A DNA stretch of 64,000 nt, from assembly GCA_035275265.1 (NCBI GenBank), contig DATENC010000026.1, positions 186,001-250,000 of the forward strand, in the 5' to 3' direction. This document shows, in pieces, positions 58,579-64,000 of the stretch (position 1 is its first letter; the number at the start of each line of letters is the position of its first letter). This DNA comes from JACQAP01 sp035275265. Its GTDB lineage: Bacteria > Pseudomonadota > Gammaproteobacteria > Burkholderiales > JACQAP01. The translations under genes and the position numbers were made by a program. The notes below the pieces were generated by a model, which was given only the letters and a program-made list of their open reading frames with translations, was not told where the DNA came from and did no database searches.

Positions 58579-58653
58579 CTCCATGGCGAGCGTGATACCA
58601 GTCACCCCGGGGCGCCCAAGACGCATGTGCGCGCCAAGAAAAGGCTGCCTGAT

Positions 58654-59820
58654 ATGAGCGTTCGACGCGATTGCCGAGTCACCCGCATCGACACCTACAT
58701 TGTGGGTGCAAAGTGGTGCAACTGGGTTTTTGCTCATGTCTTTACCGACGACGGGATCGAAGGCGTCGGAGAGGGGACCTGCGAGTTCCAGCCCCACGCG
58801 GTCGAGGCGGCAATCCAGCAACTAGCGCGCCGCGTGGTGGTGGGACAGTCCGCATTCAGCATCGAGCGCCTGTTGCAGGAAATGTTCCGCAACGAGTTCG
58901 CACGCGGTGGGCCGATTCTGAACTCTGCGATGGGCGCCATCGAGATCGCGCTTTGGGACATCGTCGGCAAAGCGCTTGATCGTCCGGTATACGATCTGCT
59001 CGGCGGTCTAGTGCGCGAGCGGTTGCCGGCCTACGCCAACGCCTGGTACGGCAGCGGCGCAACACTGGATGAGATTGGCCGTGCCGCGGCGCAGGTGGGG
59101 CGCAAGGGTTATCGTGGTCTCAAGTTCGATCCATTTTCAAACGCCGGGCGCGATCCAGACTCGAAGCTGGTGCGCGGGGCCGTAGAGATGGTCGCCTGCG
59201 TGCGCGACGCCGTCGGGCCGGACGTCGAGGTGCTGATCGACTGCCATGGCCGCTTCAGCCCGGGCTCCGCTATCGCGATCGCGCAGGAGCTCGAACCGTA
59301 CAAGCTCTACTGGCTGGAGGAGCCCTGCGACCCGGAAAACGTGCACGCGCTCGCCAAGGTCGGCCGTTCCATCCGCACCCGGCTCGCGACCGGCGAGCGT
59401 TGCTACACGAAATATCACTTGCAAGCACTTCTTGCCGGCAACGAAATCGGCGTCTTGCAGCCGGACCCGATCCATGTCGGTGGCATTCTCGAAGCCAAGA
59501 AGATCGCCGCGATCGCCGACGCCGCGTACACGCCGGTGTCCTTTCACAATCCGTTCGGGCCGGTCGCCACCGCCACCGCCATCCAGCTCGACGCCTGCAC
59601 GACGAATTTCATCATGCAGGAGTCATTCTGCGAGTACTCGCCGCCATGGCGATTCGATCTGGTCGAGCATCCGCCGCGACCGCGCGATGGCGGATACGAC
59701 ATATCGTCACGCCCGGGTCTGGGGGTCGGCCGCTTCGTTGTCGAAGCCGCCAAGGCGCATCCTTATGATCCCGATGCCTTCCTGCCGATGTGGGTCGCCG
59801 AGTGGCGATCGAAACTGTAG
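58654..59820 (+). CDS. Enolase-superfamily dehydratase (mandelate racemase/galactonate dehydratase-like)
   Basis: 388-residue mandelate racemase/muconate lactonizing family enzyme. Metal ligands and bases as in galactonate dehydratase: VLIDCHGRF (Asp 196, His 198), YWLEEPCD (Glu 222), ATGERCYTKY (Glu 248), and VSFHNPFGPV (second His). KFDPF replaces the KxK of racemases, so an acid-sugar dehydratase-type reaction is likely. ATG 58654 (after AAAAGG) chosen over GTG 58627. It lies inside a molybdenum hydroxylase operon, not a sugar operon, which makes its substrate doubtful. Confidence 0.85.
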   Translation: MSVRRDCRVTRIDTYIVGAKWCNWVFAHVFTDDGIEGVGEGTCEFQPHAVEAAIQQLARRVVVGQSAFSIERLLQEMFRNEFARGGPILNSAMGAIEIALWDIVGKALDRPVYDLLGGLVRERLPAYANAWYGSGATLDEIGRAAAQVGRKGYRGLKFDPFSNAGRDPDSKLVRGAVEMVACVRDAVGPDVEVLIDCHGRFSPGSAIAIAQELEPYKLYWLEEPCDPENVHALAKVGRSIRTRLATGERCYTKYHLQALLAGNEIGVLQPDPIHVGGILEAKKIAAIADAAYTPVSFHNPFGPVATATAIQLDACTTNFIMQESFCEYSPPWRFDLVEHPPRPRDGGYDISSRPGLGVGRFVVEAAKAHPYDPDAFLPMWVAEWRSKL

Positions 59821-59832
59821 GCTCGTCTGATC

Positions 59833-60741
59833 ATGTCGCTACCGCAGTCCATCGACGAAACCCTGACGCTCCTCGCTAGTGGCGAGTACGTCGCCGAGCG
59901 TTCGCTGGCGACGGCGGTATTCCTGGCGCTGCGCATGCAACGGCCGCTGTTCCTGGAAGGCGAAGCCGGGGTGGGCAAGACAGAGATCGCCAAGGTGTTA
60001 GCTGGCGCGCTCGGCCGCCGCCTGATTCGCCTGCAATGCTACGAAGGCCTCGATATCGCATCCGCGGTTTACGAGTGGAACTATCCCCGGCAGATGATCG
60101 AGATCCGGCTCACCGAGGCGGGAGGCGCCGCATCCCGCGACAAGCTTGAGAAGGATATCTTCAGCGAACGATTTCTGATACGCCGGCCGTTGTTGCAGGC
60201 CCTGGAAGGACCGCACGGTGCGCCGCCGGTACTGCTGATCGACGAGCTCGACCGTACCGACGAGCCTTTCGAAGCCTATTTGCTGGAGGTGTTGTCCGAT
60301 TTCCAGGTCACTATTCCCGAGATCGGCACCATCAAGGCCGCAGAACCCCCGATCGTAGTGATCACGTCCAATCGCACCCGCGAAATCCACGACGCAATCA
60401 AGCGGCGCTGCCTCTACCACTGGGTGGACTATCCGTCTTCCGGGCGGGAACTGGAGATCGTCAGACGCAAGGCACCCGGGGCTGCCGAGCATCTGTCCAG
60501 CGAAGTGGTCGCATTCGTCCAGAAACTTCGAGGCGCCGACCTGTTCAAGCTGCCCGGAGTAGCGGAATCCATCGACTGGGTCAAGGCGCTGGTCGCCCTG
60601 GACCGGACGTCGCTGGATGCTGAAACGGTCAATGACACTCTGGGCGTGCTCCTCAAGTATCAGGACGATGTGGCCCGCATCCGCGGCAACGAAGCTGCTC
60701 GCATCCTCGGCGAGATCCGCAACGAACTCGCGACACACTGA
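59833..60741 (+). CDS. MoxR-family AAA ATPase (CoxD-like)
   Basis: 302 residues. Walker A GEAGVGKTE (about 37-45), Walker B VLLIDELDRTDE, sensor residues in VVITSNRTREIHDAIKRRCLYHW. This type of ATPase sits next to VWA proteins and CO-dehydrogenase-type enzymes and is thought to help insert or activate the Mo(-Cu) site (CoxD). Twelve bases after the enolase-superfamily gene; CoxE-like gene follows 15 bp later. Confidence 0.88.
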   Translation: MSLPQSIDETLTLLASGEYVAERSLATAVFLALRMQRPLFLEGEAGVGKTEIAKVLAGALGRRLIRLQCYEGLDIASAVYEWNYPRQMIEIRLTEAGGAASRDKLEKDIFSERFLIRRPLLQALEGPHGAPPVLLIDELDRTDEPFEAYLLEVLSDFQVTIPEIGTIKAAEPPIVVITSNRTREIHDAIKRRCLYHWVDYPSSGRELEIVRRKAPGAAEHLSSEVVAFVQKLRGADLFKLPGVAESIDWVKALVALDRTSLDAETVNDTLGVLLKYQDDVARIRGNEAARILGEIRNELATH

Positions 60742-60756
60742 GAATCCAGGTTTCCC

Positions 60757-61917
60757 TTGCGGCTTGCGGAAAACGTAGTTCACTTCGCCCGTGCGCTGCG
60801 ACACGCCGGTGTGCCCGTTGGACCCAACCGGGTTTTGGATGGTCTGCGCGCACTGGACTTGATCGGCGTAACTCGCCGCGACGATTTCTACTGGACCCTG
60901 GCGTCGGTGTTTCTTGGGCGGCGGGAGCACCTCGAACTCTTCGATCAGGCGTTTCGTATCTTCTGGCACGACAGCTACGTCACCCGGGATCAGACGCGCA
61001 TTTCCGCGCGTGCGGATTCGTCGAACGCTTCTGGCGCGGATTCAGCGGGAAACCGGATTGCCGAGGCCCTGGGGTTGACCGCGGAGGCAATCCTTTCCAA
61101 TGAAACCGCGACACAGGAGGATGTCGGTGCAAGTGCCTCGCAGATGGAGAAACTGCGTAAGCAGGACTTCGGCACCATGACCATCGAAGAGTTGATACAA
61201 GCAAGGAAACTGATAGCCCGGTTGCGATTGCCGATCTCCGACATTCGGATCCGCCGTCTTGAACCGCATGCGCATGGACGGCTGGTGGATCTGCGCGGCA
61301 CGTTGCGCGCCAGCCTGCGCGGCAACGCCGACGTCATCCCATTGCGCCGTCGGTCACGCCAACACCGCCATCCGCCGCTCGCAATCTTGTGCGACATCTC
61401 CGGTTCCATGAGCCGGTACTCGCGCATGTTTCTGCACTTCATGCATGCCATAACCAATGACCGCGACCGCGTGCATACATTTGTATTCGGCACCCGATTG
61501 ACCAACATCACCCGCCATCTCCGGCGTCGCGATGTGGACAGGGCTCTTGACGCAGTATCCCAGGCAGTCGCGGACTGGTCGGGCGGCACACGCATCGGCG
61601 CGACATTGAAGGAGTTCAATCTGCGCTGGTCGCGTCGGGTGTTGGGTCAGAACGCCGAAGTGCTGCTGATCAGCGACGGCCTCGATCGCGATGACGGCCT
61701 GGACCTTGCGCAAGCCATGGAGCGGCTGCACAAGTCCTGCCGCAAGCTGATCTGGTTGAACCCCCTGCTCCGTTTCGAGGGCTTCGAACCGAAGGCTACC
61801 GGCGTGCGCCTGATGCTTCCGCACGTGGACGCATTGGTTCCGGCGCACAGTATCGAAAGTCTGGCGGACCTTGCGCGAATTCTGGCGCCGGCGCATCAGG
61901 AACAAAGGAGTCAATAG
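60757..61917 (+). CDS. VWA domain protein, CoxE-like
   Basis: 386 residues with a C-terminal von Willebrand A domain: ILCDISGSMSRYSRMFLHF (MIDAS DxSxS about residue 210), FVFGTRLTNITRHL, GTRIGATLKEF. The N-terminal MRLAENVVHFARALRHAGVPVGP matches CoxE proteins and fixes the start as TTG 60757. Works with the MoxR ATPase in cofactor maturation of the molybdenum hydroxylase. Sequence ends 3 bp before the next gene. Confidence 0.86.
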   Translation: MRLAENVVHFARALRHAGVPVGPNRVLDGLRALDLIGVTRRDDFYWTLASVFLGRREHLELFDQAFRIFWHDSYVTRDQTRISARADSSNASGADSAGNRIAEALGLTAEAILSNETATQEDVGASASQMEKLRKQDFGTMTIEELIQARKLIARLRLPISDIRIRRLEPHAHGRLVDLRGTLRASLRGNADVIPLRRRSRQHRHPPLAILCDISGSMSRYSRMFLHFMHAITNDRDRVHTFVFGTRLTNITRHLRRRDVDRALDAVSQAVADWSGGTRIGATLKEFNLRWSRRVLGQNAEVLLISDGLDRDDGLDLAQAMERLHKSCRKLIWLNPLLRFEGFEPKATGVRLMLPHVDALVPAHSIESLADLARILAPAHQEQRSQ

Positions 61918-61920
61918 GGA

Positions 61921-62475
61921 ATGGAAATGACCGGCGAGCAGCTCATCCCCCTCCCGCAACAGCGCGTCTGGGAGGCGCTCAACGATCCCAGGATCCTCCA
62001 GGCCTGCATCCCCGGCTGCGAGAGTATCGAGAGATTCTCGGACAACGGATATCAGGTGGCATTGACTGCGGCGATCGGCCCGGTGAAGGCGAAATTCAAC
62101 GGCAAACTGCTGCTCGCCGACCTGAACCCGCCTCACTCCTACTCCATCGCCTTCGAGGGCACGGGCGGCGCGGCCGGTTTCGGCAAAGGCACAGCGCAGG
62201 TCTCGCTATTGCCGGAAGGCGGCGACACCCGGCTCACCTACAAGGCGACCGCCTCGGTCGGCGGCAAGCTCGCGCAGGTCGGTTCGCGGCTGATCGACGG
62301 CGTAGCACGGAAAATGGCCGATGATTTCTTCGCAAGGTTCAACGCCACGGTTGCGCCTGCGGCTGCGAATGAGCCTGAGCCTGCGGCACCCCACGCGCGC
62401 AATTTGCGGTGGGCGTGGGTGGCCGGCGGCATCGTGTTGCTGCTGTTGATCCTGTTCCTGATCCGGCGCGCCTGA
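61921..62475 (+). CDS. CoxG-like SRPBCC protein with C-terminal membrane anchor
   Basis: 184 residues. SRPBCC/START-like fold (GEQLIPLPQQRVWEALNDP, ACIPGCESIE, VGGKLAQVGSRLIDGVARKMADDFFARF) followed by a proline/alanine linker and one membrane helix (WVAGGIVLLLLILFLI). In carbon monoxide dehydrogenase systems CoxG recruits the enzyme to the membrane. Fourth helper gene of the cluster; it confirms that the locus is a cox-type unit. The downstream gene is on the opposite strand. Confidence 0.87.
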   Translation: MEMTGEQLIPLPQQRVWEALNDPRILQACIPGCESIERFSDNGYQVALTAAIGPVKAKFNGKLLLADLNPPHSYSIAFEGTGGAAGFGKGTAQVSLLPEGGDTRLTYKATASVGGKLAQVGSRLIDGVARKMADDFFARFNATVAPAAANEPEPAAPHARNLRWAWVAGGIVLLLLILFLIRRA

Positions 62476-62527
62476 ACATCCGCGGCACACGCGGTTGCGT
62501 GCCACCGCCTGATCCAAATGGCCCGTG

Positions 62528-64000
62528 TTACTGGATCCTTCCCGTCGTGACGATCGACACCGGACCGGTTACCGCAACTATGTTCAGGTCGACTATAGAG
62601 AGCGCAGCGGTGCCGGCGTCGATGCTGTACGCCGAGACGCTGTTGGATGAGAAATTTGCCGTGTAGGCAAACTTGCCCGAAGGATCGACGGTGACGGATC
62701 GCGGGCTGTTCGCGGAAAGCGTTGGCCCGACGATGGTGAGCACACCAGTGCTGGAATTGATGGTGTATGCGGATACGCTGTTGGAGCCGCTGTTCGCCAC
62801 GTAGGCAAATTTGCCCGACGGATCGACGGTAACGGAATTGGGTTGGATCTCCGCCGGGAAGTCTTGAATGCCGAGTGTTCCCGCATCGGCGTCGATCTGT
62901 GTAAGCGCGCCATTGCCGGCATTGATGGTATAGGCCGAGACGGTGTTTGAGTTGAAATTCCCGACGTAAGCGAACTTTCCAGTGGGATCGACCGTCACGG
63001 AGCGGGGAGTGTTCCCAGCCAGCACGGTTGCCCCGGCGCTGAGCGCGCCGCTGATTCCGTTAATGGTGTACGCCAACACCGAGGTGGAGCCGCTATTCGC
63101 TACGTAGGCGAAGCGTCCGGTTGGATCGACAGTGACGGAGGCGGGAGTCGTTCCCGCCGGGAAATCCTGAACGCCGGGCGTCACCTGATCGGCGTCGATC
63201 TGCGAAAGAGCACCGGAGCCGGCATCGATGGTGTAAGCCGAGACACTGTTCGAACTGGAATTCGCCGCGTAAGCGAATTTTCCGGAAGGATCGACGGTAA
63301 CCGAGATGGTGCCGGCGCCCGCCGGGAACGGACTGCCCGTGACCGGGGACAACGCCCCGGTGCTCGCGTTGATGGTGTAGGCAGAGATGGAGTTGGAGGT
63401 GAAATTCGCGACGTAGGCGAACCGGCCCGCGGGGTCGACCGTAACGGAGCGGGGACTAGTGCCTGTAATCACCCCCAGGCTGGTGCTGCCAAGTGTCCCG
63501 CTGTCGGCGTTGATGGTGTACACGGATACGGTGCTCGAAGTCTGATTCGCCACATAGGCGAACCGTGGCGTGTACGTAACCGGCGTCGTGCCCTCGGTCA
63601 TGGCAATCGCACCGCTGCCGGGGCGGGCACGCACGCTGCCCGCAGGCGTTACCGCTCCGGTACCGGCATTGATGGTATAGACCGAAACGTCGTTGGAGCT
63701 GAAATTCGCCACGTAGGCAAATTTTCCGGAGGGGTCAACGATGACCGACGTGGAATCGGTTCCTGCTGGCACAACGACTCCGACAGGGGTGAGCGCCCCG
63801 CTCACGGCGTCGATCGAAAAGGCCGAGACTCCACCGCCACCGCTGGTCGCAACGTAGGCGAAGCTGCCCGAGGGGTCGACCGTGATGGATTGGAGAAACG
63901 ATCCCGCCGCCACAGTGCTAGGGGCAGTGAGGGCGCCGGTGGCGGCGATTGTGTAGGCAGTCACATTGTTGGAGCTGTTGTTCGCCACATAGGCAAATTT
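62528..64000 (-). CDS. Beta-propeller repeat protein (N-terminal part beyond window)
   Basis: Minus-strand frame reading across the window edge; 490 codons visible, no start within view, C-terminus at 62528. It is made of about nine repeats of the pattern VTVDPSGKFAYVANxSSNxVSAYTIN followed by a TGAL segment, spaced about 45-60 residues, the YVTN/lactonase-type propeller blade. One repeat (about 63580) is irregular (GTTPVTYTPRFAYVAN). Probably secreted or surface-exposed; such proteins bind ligands or act as lactonase-like enzymes. No C-terminal anchor is visible. Confidence 0.8.
   Translation of the reverse strand, partial: KFAYVANNSSNNVTAYTIAATGALTAPSTVAAGSFLQSITVDPSGSFAYVATSGGGGVSAFSIDAVSGALTPVGVVVPAGTDSTSVIVDPSGKFAYVANFSSNDVSVYTINAGTGAVTPAGSVRARPGSGAIAMTEGTTPVTYTPRFAYVANQTSSTVSVYTINADSGTLGSTSLGVITGTSPRSVTVDPAGRFAYVANFTSNSISAYTINASTGALSPVTGSPFPAGAGTISVTVDPSGKFAYAANSSSNSVSAYTIDAGSGALSQIDADQVTPGVQDFPAGTTPASVTVDPTGRFAYVANSGSTSVLAYTINGISGALSAGATVLAGNTPRSVTVDPTGKFAYVGNFNSNTVSAYTINAGNGALTQIDADAGTLGIQDFPAEIQPNSVTVDPSGKFAYVANSGSNSVSAYTINSSTGVLTIVGPTLSANSPRSVTVDPSGKFAYTANFSSNSVSAYSIDAGTAALSIVDLNIVAVTGPVSIVTTGRIQ

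Overview
The window is about 64 kb of GC-rich chromosome from a betaproteobacterium, probably Burkholderiales or Nitrosomonadales/Rhodocyclales. The evidence is gene order and protein resemblance, not a search: rplU-rpmA-obgE-proB followed by a CNP1-like gene, pilS-pilR-ampD beside nrdA/nrdB, a PhaM-like granule protein, a DUF3563-like mini-protein, and a malic enzyme fused to a phosphotransacetylase domain. No plasmid, phage, transposase, CRISPR or rRNA gene is visible. The only RNA gene found is one tRNA-Pro(CGG).

Layout. (1) 1-8.1 kb, central and housekeeping genes: a truncated SDR, a 3-hydroxyisobutyryl-CoA hydrolase-like enzyme, maeB, a TraB/GumN protein, prolyl iminopeptidase, MscS, two tiny genes and a PhaM-like protein. 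(2) 8.3-18.8 kb, an acid-sugar block: a minus-strand operon with a complete CUT1-type ABC importer and two different dehydratases (IlvD/Edd and UxaA/GarD families), divergent from a plus-strand SDR, FAH-fold hydrolase and outer-membrane barrel that ends in a clear terminator. Together these fit uptake and non-phosphorylative breakdown of a sugar acid. (3) 18.8-29.4 kb, mixed genes: dusA, an M14 carboxypeptidase, an OtnK/OtnC tetronate operon with overlapping genes that ends in a cytochrome-like fragment and a PEBP protein, then VOC, GST, KTSC, peroxiredoxin and a lysine-rich histone H1-like protein. (4) 29.8-42.7 kb, conserved core: nrdB, nrdA (with promoter and NrdR-box candidate), ampD, pilR, pilS, tRNA-Pro, ispB, rplU, rpmA, obgE, proB. 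(5) 42.9-50.7 kb: CNP1-like protein, cyclopropane synthase, a DUF3501 / Fe-S protein / rubrerythrin operon with a palindrome upstream, a serine hydrolase, a diguanylate cyclase and a DUF3025 protein. (6) 50.7-62.5 kb, the most unusual part: an FAD oxidase, a phenylacetate-CoA-ligase-like enzyme and a homologue of DpgC, the cofactor-free arylacetyl-CoA dioxygenase. They lie next to a molybdenum hydroxylase of the CoxLMS form II type with CoxD/CoxE/CoxG-like helpers and an enolase-superfamily dehydratase. (7) 62.5-64.0 kb: one end of a large beta-propeller repeat protein.

The best candidate for an undescribed system is region 6, read as an aromatic or arylacetate catabolic island: CoA activation, DpgC-type oxygenolysis to an arylglyoxylate, plus an adjoining molybdenum hydroxylase of unknown substrate. 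This is inference from homology and gene order. Dispersed purine-rich intergenic repeats (GGGGAGAGGGAAGAGGGG and relatives) recur between genes in several regions.
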